A stretch of DNA of 64,000 bases from Paramecium octaurelia (Eukaryota > Ciliophora > Oligohymenophorea > Peniculida > Parameciidae): assembly GCA_905182995.1 (NCBI GenBank), contig CAJJDP010000010.1, forward strand, positions 558,001 to 622,000, in the 5' to 3' direction. Positions 36,601 to 48,800 of the stretch are shown piece by piece. Position numbers and translations under genes: made by a program. The notes under the pieces are model-generated. The model was not told the origin of the DNA and did not search any database. It was given only the letters and a program-made list of their open reading frames with translations. Within the stretch, counting starts at the first letter, position 1, and the number at the start of each line of letters is the position of its first letter.

Positions 36601-38314
36601 ATGGCTGCGGTATCTCAAAAGATCTTCAATAATTAATTTGTGATACAAAAGAAGATCTCCTCAGGTTCATTCGGCGTTGTGTATCAGGGATATGACTTAA
36701 GATCGTCAGAGCATGTGGCTATCAAAGTAGAGAAGCAAGAAATAGATGATTTATTTAGTTTAGACAGAGAAGTAGAGTGAAAAATATTCTAAATTTAGAT
36801 TCAAATACTGAGAAATCTACAGGGATTGCCGTAAGTTCCGAAACTGAAATGGGCTGGCAAAGATCAAGGGAACAATGTGATGGTAATTCAATTATTGGGA
36901 AGAGATTTAACTCACTATTTAAGATAAAGGAAACGTTTTAGTTTGGCATGCGTTTTGGGTATAGCTGATTAGATGTTGACCATTCTCGAAGCTATTCATA
37001 GCAAGTAAACTTTTAATTCAAGAAAGGGGTATCATTCATCGAGACATTAAGCCAGAAAATATACTGGCAGGTAAGGATAGAGAACAGAATACTATTTATC
37101 TTGTGGATTACGGAATCGCTAAGCAATTTAAAGACAAAGATGACAAACATATGTAAATCAACTTATTAAAATAAAAGTCCTTACATAGAAAATAAACCTT
37201 TTCTGGGAACATCCAGATACGCAAGCATAGCAGCTCACAAAGGCTAGGAATTATCAAGGAAGGATGATCTGGAATCATTAGGATATATGCTAATGTAATT
37301 GACATTGTAATATAGAGATTTTTATTGAAGGGAAGTTTACCCTGGTAGAACATAGGTTATAAAAATGAGGATGAGAAGGTAAAGTTGGTAGGATTGATGA
37401 AAATGAGAATTACAGCATAAGAATTATGTTAAGATTTGCCAATTGAATTTATGCGATTCATAGATTTAGTTAAAAAAATGAGTTATCGCGAAAAACCTGA
37501 TTATAGGTAATCTTAAATTGAATATTAATTTAGATATTTTTAATAGTTGTTTTAAAGAGTCTCTATTTAATAACAGGTAGAGTATCGATTTGATTGGTAT
37601 GATGAAAGCAATTTCGAGAAAAAGTCAGGGTCAACATCTCCTAAGAAATAGCAATCTATTAAAATTTTAGATTAATCATATTTGATTCAATAAATCTATT
37701 CGCCAAATAAAAAGAAGGCCAGTGAAGAATTCGATGACACTGGACCTTCTAAAAGAGAATCAAATGGAAGACCATCAATAATTAATAATAATTCTAATAA
37801 TCTACTTATGTGTGATAGTAGAATGAATCTGAAAAATAAAAGTGTTAGTTCATTCAATGAATCCAATTTGTAGTATAGTGACATATAACCTGATTTGAGT
37901 TGTCTCATAGCTTATTAAAGGAATCTAAGATATGGATCATTTCATAATGAAGCTGAACCTCAAAAACAACCTGATCGAAGCTCTTCGACTTAGGATAAAC
38001 TAAAAGTTAAACACAAGTTAAGTTTGGATGTCAAACCGAATTGCTATAAATCTCTTGTTGAATTCTAATTAGGATTAATCAACAATCCTTCGATTCTGGA
38101 TTTTACAGTAAATAGTCAGAATTAATTGAATGAAGACGAAAGTCCATGTCTTGATGATAAATTTAACGTACTAAAAGTCAGCTCAGTTGACAAGTAATAT
38201 CATTTTTCATAATCTTAGTAAATTCAAAAACCCAATCCAACTCTTTAGATTAAATTTGAAAGAAAGATCGAGTATTAAAAATAATTGAATAAACTTTATA
38301 TTTATATATTATGA
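36601..38314 (+). CDS. Casein-kinase-1-like protein kinase with long tail, 529 residues
   Basis: Five introns (36772-36798 TAG, 37005-37026 AAG, 37153-37177 AAG, 37295-37317 GAG, 37507-37533 TAG) give an exact 530-codon frame. Motifs: [84 protein letters not shown] and a PDYR motif. As in the kinase at 26426, the metal motif is DYG. Splicing at AAG/GAG is needed to restore SKGIIHRD and [13 protein letters not shown]. The tail of about 220 residues is Ser/Asn-rich with no fold seen. The stop lies one base from the stop of the convergent gene at 38316. Confidence 0.94.
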
Positions 38315-38315
38315 A

Positions 38316-39991
38316 TCAACCCTCATAGTATGGTTATGCATAACCACCCAAAGTGCTTCTCTTCCATGATCTATTGTAATGAGCAACAGCATCTAACAAG
38401 TGAGTTGGTCCCCATACTACAACAGAAATATCCTATTAAATATTTAAACAGTATGATTACTTTATCCCAGAAGTGTCTTGTAGCAACTCTAGTCAAATGG
38501 CCAGCATCAAGAGCAGAGATTCTTCTAGCAAATTCACTTCTTGGCACTCTTCTTCCCCAATAGCTAAATCTTACTGGAATATTGATACAAAACTTATTAA
38601 GCAATTTCTCTTGATTATTTGGCTGAACTTTCTTAACTCAATAATTCATTAAACACTTTAGCTCTAGCTCTGAAAACTTCAACTTATCCTACGGACGAAG
38701 CATAATCAGATAAAACCATTTGACTGACGTATGCCATTTATGTTGCAAAGACTTCATTACCAATCAAGTAATTTCCAAAAAGACCTGTGTCTGAATATGC
38801 ATAATAAACGCATCTTTAGTATGTAACATCTGGTAATCCACCGAGAAGTGAATGCATAGTGTTATATTATCTACTTGGAGCATTCAAATGGAAGCCTGTG
38901 TGTTTGTCAGCTCTATAATCACCAATAAGTCTTTAGAAATAATGGAGAGCAAAAACATCGGGGTGGTTCCATCCTGGAGCATCAAAGAATACACCCACAT
39001 TTAAGTTAGTTAATTCATCGTCTTTCATTAACTAAATCATTAATCAAATGTGAATACCATAATAGATGGAGTAGCATGTGGTTTTTCTGAATTAGGTACT
39101 TCAGTTGGAGCAGATGTTCCTAATCCTTTGAATGACTTATTGACTGCAGAAACCAAATCTTCATGGTTAACATTACCAGCAGCTGAGACAACAACATTGG
39201 GTGCAACAAAATTGGCTTTGTGGAATTATCTTATTTGTTCTTCTGTAACATTTGGAATATTATCTCTAATTCCTGCTGTAGGTTAACCAAGATAATGATC
39301 TCTGTAATTTGTATAATGAGCAGCCTCAGCAACTACTCTGTATTAATCGTTGATGCTAACTGATTCTCTATAAATTCCTTCTCTTTCAGCTTCAATTTGA
39401 GCTGGAGAATATAAAGAATTTGTCAAAATGTCTCCTAAAAAAGAAACTGCTCTCTCAAGTTCTGATGGCAAGAACGTAAGAGTGTAAGTCTATAATTCTC
39501 TGCCTTATTTAACTTTTAATGATCCTCCCAAGTAATCGATTTCTGCTTCAACTTATTCTCTTGATTTTGTTGTTGTGCCCTAGCATATAAATTTATTCCT
39601 ACTCTTAAATTTAACTTTGAAATGAAGTTTGACACTCCAGAACTTTCTAAGGTTTCAAATCTTGATCCTGCTTTTACAGCTACTGTAATTGAAGCTAATG
39701 GCGAATTGTATAATTCAGACACTACTCTGAGACCATTATCTAATTGAGTCAAGGCTTAAGCTTAAAAAAAAATGTACTTGAATGTCTATCGTATTTCAAA
39801 GCCTCAGGAATTTCCCCTGTTGGCAATTCTCCAAAGTCCACTAATGCTGATTTAGAAAATTGCAATTGGAAATTTCTCTCTACTTTAGTCTATTGAGCTT
39901 AAGTTGTTGGGGCCTTCTTTCCTGATACGCTTTCAGCTGTACAAAACTAAGCCAATTTGCGCAGAGAAGTCAATCTTTTTCTTAAGAGCAT
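38316..39991 (-). CDS. Mitochondrial processing peptidase beta / cytochrome bc1 core-1-like protein
   Basis: M16 family protein of the mitochondrial matrix, 516 residues. Five introns (39755-39777, 39580-39602, 39032-39057, 38564-38588, 38433-38460) give an exact 517-codon frame. Family segments: TQLDNGLRVVSEL, SITVAVKAGSRFETLESSGV, YTLTFLPSELERAVSFLGDI, DHYLGQPTAGIRDNIPNVT, GVFFDAPGWNHPDVFALHYF, YWGRRVPRSEFARRISALDA and VVVWGPTHLL. The zinc-binding HxxEH of active MPP-beta is replaced: after the GV of ESSGV the line reads SNFISKLNLRGTTTKSR. It is therefore probably a non-catalytic core protein of complex III. N-terminal 60 residues look like a targeting leader. Confidence 0.9.
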
Positions 39992-40203
39992 ATCTCAATT
40001 AATTTATTTATATTTGAAATAGGATTAAACTTAAGACATCAATATTCTTTAATATTATAATTACTTATAATGCTACCTTACAAAAGAATTAAATTCCTAC
40101 ATTTGATTGATTTATGAGATTCTTATTCTATTAAAGAGAAGCTTTATATAAATGTTGCCATAATATTAACATAAAAAATTCACACTGTTTTATTATTTTT
40201 GTT

Positions 40204-40715
40204 TCAAATATTGATGAATGCTCGTTGATCTAAAAATAAACATATTAAATACCTTTAATTAATGCACTATATTAGGCTACTAACAGTATTATTAGATTAG
40301 GAATATCCAAATATTCAGCTGATGAAAGTAATTCCAAGACCTTCTTCTCATTTGTCATCTCTTTAAATAACTCTTTAAATTGCTCTGAGTTTTTTAGACT
40401 AAAAGATTACTTTTATAATTACTCTTCCAAATCATTTACGATTTTTCCTTCCTGGCCTTTAAAAATTTCATTCATTTAAGCTAGAAAATGACAAAGATTA
40501 TCAAATTCTTCTTCTGTCATATCCAATTCTATGGATTCTCCTTTTGTGTTTATCTCATGAATCATTTTAAGGAATCGGGAATTGTCGAAGGCAAGACTCT
40601 TTACAATATCTTTAATTTCGGATTTATTCCTAAATTTCACTTAAAATGAAATTAATTTCGTCTCTTCAATCCCTTTATTATCGATATTATTGAATGATTT
40701 CTAATTTTATTACAT
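40204..40715 (-). CDS. SKP1-like protein A, 162 residues
   Basis: SKP1 links F-box proteins to cullin in SCF ubiquitin ligases. One intron, 40230-40252 (TAG), gives an exact 163-codon frame from ATG 40715 (MQQNQKSFNNIDNKGIEE). The BTB-like N-terminal half reads FRNKSEIKDIVKSLAFDNS, with a helical middle (MTEEEFDNLCHFLAQMNEIF). The C-terminal SKP1 signature is seen as VLELLSSAEYLDIPNLIILL then AQYSALIKDQ, matching the AANYLDIKGLL...MIKGK line. It ends soon after, so the final SKP1 helices are short. Divergent; a second member lies at 52536. Confidence 0.7.
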
Positions 40716-41310
40716 AATTTTTTAGCATAAATATACGATTTATATTTTAATTTCTCAATTTTAATAGAGATATAGTTAACAGTGCTGTAAATTAATATAG
40801 TTTCAGTCTATAAGTAGTATAATATTAAAAAATATATGCTTTTTAAAATAACTTAAAGTCTTTTTTTTGTTCAATAATAATATTTATAAACAAGAATTTA
40901 AATTATTAAATAAAATGCTCAGCCAAAAATATTGATGGTTATATTTATAAGAAACATTATTTACACTTTGGTAGTAAGCAATTGAGTATATCTTTGACTA
41001 GAAATATTAATTCAAATATAAAATATTAAAAAGTCTATAAGTAATAGCCTTAAATAATATCAAAGTTTTGTAATCGAAATTTATAAACTCAATTAACAAT
41101 TAATACTACATGTAATATCCTTTAATTTTAATATAAAATATTGCTGTTAAGAAAACCTAGAGTGGACTATATAAAATTAAAATTGGCAGACGAAATTAAG
41201 AATTTTATTAAGATTTTTCACACGACAATTAAGTATGAGGTATTAATTTAAAAATTGGTGAGTGATCAAATAAAAATCAAACTAATTGGAGTTATTATCT
41301 ATTGTTCTAT
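40716..41310. other. Intergenic; includes start of the duplicated block
   Basis: The first 97 bases separate the SKP1-like gene from the left copy of the repeat. From 40813 to 41310 the sequence is the 3' flank of the K+ channel fragment. AT-rich, no gene seen. Confidence 0.5.
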
Positions 41311-42159
41311 TCAATATTAAAGTTTTAGACACTCACTACAAGAACATTAATCTTGAATGTTTAAGTATATTTGATGAGGAGAATAAAAGTCAACAAACGA
41401 GGATCTAAAGTATTTTTTTTGGAATTCATTTTTTTTTATACCACTATCTATATCTTTAAGGTTATTGTTATAATTAACAAATTAATGCGGTATTCTAGGT
41501 TTAGTTTTCTAATGCATTTCATCAATTTCCTATTTTTTGTATGAGTTTTTGAATTTACTGTTAGATTTTTCTGTAATACTTTTAAAACCACTTTCATGCA
41601 GAAATAAAGGAGGAATATACGCACTTTTTAAATTAATAATAGCCTTTTTGTCAGCTAAACTTGTGAAATCAGATATTTTTCTTCGATATTACTTTGGACT
41701 TCCATTATTTGATTGATTAAGCCTATTCATAGGACTGTCAAATCCACTTAAATATAATTATTAATAATACTATAATGAATTGAATCTAAAAGATGATTCC
41801 CTATTTATTATTTCACTATTTTCAGGGATGAATATAGAATGCTTTTATTAACTCACAGGATGTTCATCAATATCTTAAAACATATCATCATGAATTTACA
41901 AAATAACTTCATTTAAAAAATCGAAAGGCAGTTCCCCATACTCTTCATTTTAGAGAACTATTAATTAATTAATATTTTCACAAGAATGGCTTTTTAGACC
42001 AACTTTTCTTTTATTTTGTTTTCGATCAGCCATAATTCTAAAAATGCTTTTTTATTTGTTTGTTTTAATAGGTACAGTTTAATTTAATGGGCTTTCATTT
42101 TTTTCTTAATCAGAATCTTGGATTAGATTTTTGAAAATATTAGTTATTTAAATCTTCTT
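40813..42159. repeat. Left copy of an exact 1347-base direct repeat
   Basis: Every base I compared is identical to 42161-43507 at an offset of 1348, with a single N at 42160 between the copies. No differences were seen in any line compared. It carries the K+ channel 3' end and downstream flank. It is best explained as the overlapping ends of two contigs joined by one N. Confidence 0.95.
41311..42159 (-). pseudogene. Duplicate 3' fragment of the K+ channel gene (assembly copy)
   Basis: Reads the last 283 codons of the channel at 42659-44647 with the same TGA (here at 41311) and then stops at the N. There is no membrane or pore region. It should not be counted as a separate gene if the repeat is an assembly overlap. 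Confidence 0.85.
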
Positions 42160-42160
42160 N
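42160..42160. other. Scaffold gap (single N)
   Basis: The only ambiguous base in the window. It sits exactly between the two identical 1347-base blocks, marking a contig join. Confidence 0.97.
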
Positions 42161-43507
42161 AGTAGTATAATATTAAAAAATATATGCTTTTTAAAATAAC
42201 TTAAAGTCTTTTTTTTGTTCAATAATAATATTTATAAACAAGAATTTAAATTATTAAATAAAATGCTCAGCCAAAAATATTGATGGTTATATTTATAAGA
42301 AACATTATTTACACTTTGGTAGTAAGCAATTGAGTATATCTTTGACTAGAAATATTAATTCAAATATAAAATATTAAAAAGTCTATAAGTAATAGCCTTA
42401 AATAATATCAAAGTTTTGTAATCGAAATTTATAAACTCAATTAACAATTAATACTACATGTAATATCCTTTAATTTTAATATAAAATATTGCTGTTAAGA
42501 AAACCTAGAGTGGACTATATAAAATTAAAATTGGCAGACGAAATTAAGAATTTTATTAAGATTTTTCACACGACAATTAAGTATGAGGTATTAATTTAAA
42601 AATTGGTGAGTGATCAAATAAAAATCAAACTAATTGGAGTTATTATCTATTGTTCTATTCAATATTAAAGTTTTAGACACTCACTACAAGAACATTAATC
42701 TTGAATGTTTAAGTATATTTGATGAGGAGAATAAAAGTCAACAAACGAGGATCTAAAGTATTTTTTTTGGAATTCATTTTTTTTTATACCACTATCTATA
42801 TCTTTAAGGTTATTGTTATAATTAACAAATTAATGCGGTATTCTAGGTTTAGTTTTCTAATGCATTTCATCAATTTCCTATTTTTTGTATGAGTTTTTGA
42901 ATTTACTGTTAGATTTTTCTGTAATACTTTTAAAACCACTTTCATGCAGAAATAAAGGAGGAATATACGCACTTTTTAAATTAATAATAGCCTTTTTGTC
43001 AGCTAAACTTGTGAAATCAGATATTTTTCTTCGATATTACTTTGGACTTCCATTATTTGATTGATTAAGCCTATTCATAGGACTGTCAAATCCACTTAAA
43101 TATAATTATTAATAATACTATAATGAATTGAATCTAAAAGATGATTCCCTATTTATTATTTCACTATTTTCAGGGATGAATATAGAATGCTTTTATTAAC
43201 TCACAGGATGTTCATCAATATCTTAAAACATATCATCATGAATTTACAAAATAACTTCATTTAAAAAATCGAAAGGCAGTTCCCCATACTCTTCATTTTA
43301 GAGAACTATTAATTAATTAATATTTTCACAAGAATGGCTTTTTAGACCAACTTTTCTTTTATTTTGTTTTCGATCAGCCATAATTCTAAAAATGCTTTTT
43401 TATTTGTTTGTTTTAATAGGTACAGTTTAATTTAATGGGCTTTCATTTTTTTCTTAATCAGAATCTTGGATTAGATTTTTGAAAATATTAGTTATTTAAA
43501 TCTTCTT
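42161..43507. repeat. Right copy of the exact 1347-base direct repeat
   Basis: Same sequence as 40813-42159. Beyond 43507 the right copy runs on into the rest of the channel gene, while the left copy ends at the N. Bases 42161-42658 are non-coding 3' flank; the rest is the channel's C-terminal coding part. Confidence 0.95.
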
Positions 43508-44647
43508 TTTGGCTCTCATCAATTTATCATAGAGATTAGCCTTAACTAATAAAACATTCTATTTATTTAGTAATGGCGAATTTAAATTATCAAGAAGTTA
43601 ATCTGCATCATCATTTACTGACAGAAATAATCTTTTCAAATCTTGTGTAAGTTCCTTTGCCATCTTATTGCTTTTATTTAATAAATCCTAGATCTCTTTA
43701 TTTCTTTATTCAATAATTTGTAATCTTTGATTAAAGAAACTGAATTCTTTATTTTTTATTGAGTCTCTCCTTCCAGATCTCATCCCCTTTTTAAGTAAGC
43801 TAATCTATTCAGCTTCTTTTTTGCTCCCATAAAGTTCTTAAAATTCTATATTGAGAATAGCCACAGGCAGTGAGAAGATAACTGTATTTGCCATTAATGC
43901 CATAATGCAAGTTACTATTATACCAATAATAGATTTTGGAACATAATCTCCATATCCAACAGTTGTCATAGTGACAATCCCTAACCAAACTGCATTTTGT
44001 ATTTCTAAATCATTTTCTGTATGCTCCGAATAATATAATACAATGGCATAAGCAAGAGTTATTTATAAGAAGGCTATGATTAAGAAGTAAAACTGAGAAA
44101 TGCAATCTGCTACACTTTTATACAGAATTTCTACTCCTTTTAAGTATCTCTTTATTTTTAATATTCTTATCACTTTAAACAATTTCAAAATTCTAAATCC
44201 ATTTAATGCAGTTTTACCATACACCAATGAAATTATACTAAGCGGAGCTATTGATAACAGGTCTATAATTAATTATTTATCTACCTATAATATTCATATG
44301 CTAAAATAAAAATGTCTTTAGGGGATACCCATAGACAGTATAAGTTGACAATCGAAGTACATATTCAATAGCAAAAACAACAAAAATAAGGATTTCACAA
44401 TTATTGCTTAAATCATTATAGGTTTAATTACTAGTTCAGATTAATGCATATACTTGTCAAATAGCGAATCACAAAGTATTTAAACTTAAGATAGCAATAT
44501 AGTAAAACAAACAATAAATTATATTAACCCTGCTAATCTACTTGATGAAGGATCTTCTAATAGGATAAATAATATTTTTCTAAATTAGTTCAACTATTCT
44601 TTGAAATCGTTATTCTTAACCTAGATTTCTTTTTGTGGTACATGCAT
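42659..44647 (-). CDS. Voltage-gated potassium channel (Kv type), 647 residues
   Basis: Plasma- or ciliary-membrane K+ channel. Introns 44431-44453 and 44263-44284 (both TAG) give an exact 648-codon frame from ATG 44647. S1: AGLIQFIVCFTILLSQVQIL. S2: CEILIFVVFAIEYVLRLS. S3: NIIDLLSIAPLSIISLVYG. S4: LNGFRILKLFKVIRILKIKR, with basic residues every third position. S5 is IAFLQITLAYAIVLYYSEH. The pore helix and selectivity filter read TMTTVGYGDYVPKS. S6: GIIVTCIMALMANTVIFSLP. A cytoplasmic tail of about 390 residues begins with a coiled coil (EFSFFNQRLQIIEQRNKEIQ) and is Ser/Asn-rich after that. The N-terminus is too short for a T1 domain. Confidence 0.94.
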
Positions 44648-45261
44648 AATATAAATTTAATCTAATAATATAAAAATTAATTGAAAATTTATCTTCACTA
44701 ATTTTAATCCAAAGAGGGTTTTTTCAAAAGAATACTCATAAGTAGAGAATGCAACTAATTACTAAATTATTTTTTATTTATACTTACAGATAAAATCTGA
44801 TGCAATTTCCAAAATCAATGAAACAGCATAGAATTAAAACTAATTTAAATAAAGTAAGAAGCTCTTGTGTTTATGATAATTTATAAATATAAAACTCATT
44901 TTTTTAAGTTAAGTAATTAAGAAATTTAATTTATTCTGAGCCTAAGATAATAACTAATATAATGTATTTTAATAAAACAAGACCTTAATTAATGTATCAA
45001 ATACTTTATAATAATCAAAAGAATGATATTATAAATTTTTTATGATTTAAATATCACCAACAAAAAGAAATAAAAATTATTCAAAACAGATGAAAACATA
45101 TTTTTAGATTAGACAGTCATCTCTTAAAAACCTCAGAGATTTTATGGATTGGTTATTCATGAACTCTTAATAATATTATATATAACAATTATCTACAATC
45201 TTTCGATTTAGTGTATTGATTTTTGTATTAGAAAAGCTTAGAAACCAATCCTTGAAAGAAA
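44648..45261. other. Intergenic, divergent region
   Basis: 614 AT-rich bases between the K+ channel start and the next forward gene. Several short frames, none protein-like; no RNA gene recognised. Confidence 0.5.
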
Positions 45262-45737
45262 ATGGAAATTGTTCCATAGATTGGTAGGATCATAAAAAAA
45301 TAAGAATATGAAATGCAAAAAGTGGATTTTGTATAATTAATATAATTATTAAAGTTAATGATGACCTCGACATAATCATAATTTAATTTCATAAGGAAAC
45401 AGATTCCAAAAGCTCCTAATTCTCGATAATTCAGTAGAGAAAAGAGTTAACCAATATTGAATCCTATAACCCCAACTGTATGAATGATGTTTATACATAA
45501 AAGGCGAAGTTTCGCATTCATCATAATAATCAGTTTTTAAATAGAGAGAAGATGCAAAAAACTAGCAACAACTTTTTTAATAACACGGCTGAAAGTACAA
45601 AAATAACAAAAGCTTAGAATTAATCACTTCTTCGAAAACCAGAAGCTGATTATAAATAATTGATATTTGATAAAGAGGATTTAGAAGAAGAACAGCAATT
45701 CTAAGTACTTTGCTAAACTTTGGATAAAATTTTGTGA
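45262..45737 (+). CDS. Unrecognised small basic protein, 141 residues
   Basis: ATG 45262 (MEIVPQIGRIIKKQEYEM). Introns 45331-45354 and 45478-45503, both ending AAG, give an exact 142-codon frame; the second removes an in-frame TGA. The sequence is basic and disordered (FIRKQIPKAPNSRQFSREKS; LLRKPEADYKQLIFDKED) with an acidic patch near the end (DLEEEQQFQVL). No family recognised. It lies 98 bases before the giant coiled-coil gene. Confidence 0.6.
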
Positions 45738-45835
45738 TTTTTTAGCAAAATAAAACTGTTTTTTAATTTAAACTCAAGCCATTCATTTTTTTTCATTTGT
45801 TTTATTTAATAAATTTATTTCAAAATATTTTTATA

Positions 45836-48800
45836 ATGTACAGAAATTATGATCCAACTGCCTCGCCAGCACTTTCACACTAATCGCAGGATGATTACGA
45901 ATAAAAAATCAAATAACTGCTGAGAGCTAATGATAAACTTGTATGTATTGAACTCATTATTAGAATGCTGTTGTTAGAGAAGCACTCGCTGAGAATGAAT
46001 AGCTAAAGGGAAACATAGATGTGCTCTACAAAGAAAATAAGGATCTTAACTAAGTCAACATTGAACTATGTGATTAACTTGAAAAAATAAAAAGAAATAC
46101 AAGATAACATTCGATGCATGATAAGACTATAAACGATTATGAATAGGAAATCACATAGCTCAAATTATTGTTACAAGAAAAATAAAAAGAGGTTAACTCT
46201 TTTAAAATAAGATATAATGAAGACTTACAAATAAAATTAGATATTGTGGATAAAGGAATTAATGTAAGATATATATTAAATATATATTAGTCTAATAAAT
46301 TGAAATAATTAGAGGAGTAAAACTAATAATTGATATAGGAATTAGATTTGATAACCAAAAGACTATTAGAGAGAGATAATGCTTAAGGGAATGTTGATTA
46401 TGAAGAATTATTGAGAGAAAGAGATTAAGAAATAGAAATTCTAACTTAATAAATCATCCAAATTTCTAATAATAAATAAGTCAAACAATTTGATCCAAGT
46501 AGCGACAAGAAATAAATAACTGAGACTGAGGAATATTATGGCTAAATAATAAAAGAATTATAAGAGAAAATCGAATAATTAAGAATAATAATTATAGAGA
46601 AAGATGATTAATTGAATTAAGGTTAAAATCAAAATGTGCTAATTGAGATGGAAACATTATAAGTTTAATTGGTATAATACAAAATAGAAATAGAAGGATA
46701 TAAAACTAGGATGTAATATATTCAAAACGAATTATCAGAGAAGGATCATTTGATTGAAGACTTATAGAATATTATTAAAGATTTAACCAAAAAACTTTAA
46801 AATAAATAAACAAATGATAATTAGAATCCTAATTAACGAAATCCAGGAGAAGCAACAAAAAATGCTGCTGATGTCTTCTAAGAAGATGAAGATAATTAAG
46901 ACAATTCTGATTAGAAAGAACAAAATGAGAAAAAGAAAAAGAAACACAGCTTGGAAGGAGCAAAAAAAAAAGATGATGAAGACTCAACTAAAGAACTTTA
47001 GAAAATTATTGCCAATTTGAAAGCAGAAAATTAAAAACTGTAATAAGAATTGAATTAAGCAATGTTCAAAATAAACCAATAAGAAGCTCTATTAAATGAA
47101 TAAGACAAGCAATTGAGTTTACTGGAGTTAAGAGAAAAAGAAATTAGGCAATTAAAGGATCAGTTAAACAAATAATATAAACTAGAATAAGAGAATAAAT
47201 AATTAGAAAAGAAAGTTGGAGAGTTAGAATTAAAAGTTTAAGATTTAATGCATGAAGTTGAAAACCACGACTCTGATAACAAACTGAATTAGAAAAGTTA
47301 ATAAAAGAAAGAGGCTGAATACTAAAAGGCACTCTAAAAATAAAAGGATGAACTATTAGCTAATTAAAAGAAGATAGATTAAATCAATAAGCAAATGCAA
47401 GATGAAATTAACTTTTTCGAAGATTAAATGAAAGATCTACAAGAATCTCTTAAAGTAAAAGATCAAGAAGTTAAGAAACTCTAAGAATAAATTAAGGAGC
47501 TAACTAAAGCCTTAGAGAAGAGCAATGCTCAAAGTGATCAAATTGAAAAGTTGCATTAAGAAGCTAATTCTTAAGCATAACAATTAGAGGAGCTTGAATA
47601 AAAGGTCTAATCACAAGAGTATGACATCAAGACTAAAGAGCAGGAAATCAAGAGACTTAAAGAAAAGAATAGGGATTTGCAATTATACTAATTAAAACTA
47701 AAAGATTATGAAGAGAATATTAATAAATTAAAAGAAGAAATCGATAAACTTAATTAGATTGACAAGCAATAATAGGAAGACATTTACAAACTAGAGTAGA
47801 GTAATAAAACTAAGGAGTATTAGTTAACCAAATACTAAGAATAAACCAGAGAAATGACTAATAAAGTAAAGGAGATAAATGAAGAAAAAACTGTTGAAAT
47901 GAGAAAATACTTGATACAGAATGAAGAGTTATAGGAACAAATTAGAATTCTTGAAATTGAAGTTAAAAAGCTATAAAGCAATATTTAAGGTAATTAAAGA
48001 ACTCCAGAAAGAACAACAAAGTTATAATAGGAATTGGATGAGTAATATGACAAATTAAATTAATAAATAGGAGAAAATGGAGATCTTAAAATTTAGATAT
48101 AACATCTTTAGACATAAATCAAATTAAAAGATTAAGATGTTAAGAAGTTATAAGAAAAACTATAAGAAGTTTAATAAGATTAAAACAAAGCAAATGATTT
48201 AATTAAGGAAATTCAAGAACTAAATCAATAGATAAGTAAACTTGAATAAAGTAATAAGTAACTCTAAGATTAAATTAACAAATTAGAAAATCTTATTAAG
48301 TAAAAAGATTAATAATTGAAAAACCATGAACACGAAAAAGAATCTTGGAAGGATAACCTGACCAATTTGGAAAACAAAATTGAAGAACTTGAAACATAAT
48401 AAATAAGAGAATTATAACAGTAAGATAAATTAAATAAAGAAATTATAAAAAAATTAGAAAATCAATTAAAATAAAAGGAACACGAATTAAAAAAATTGTA
48501 AGATGAGAATAGATTATAGTAAGAGAAGATTTTGAGTTTGGAATCAATGGTCGAATAAATTAATGATTAATACCATACTTCTTAGCAGTAATTAAATGAA
48601 ATTCAATTGAAATTTTAATTAACAATCAGAGAAAAGGAATTTGAAATTACTAAATTGAAATAGCAATTAGGCAGTCAGAAATCTCCTGAAATATAAGCAG
48701 AAATCGATTAATTACATCAGTAAATAATTGAGAAGGAGACAGAAATAATAAAAGTGAGAGAAGATACATCAGAATTGTAATAAAAAATAAGGAATTATGA

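Noticed and set aside
41311-44647. Two tandem K+ channel genes
   Set aside because: The second is a truncated exact copy ending at the single N; an assembly overlap explains it better than gene duplication.
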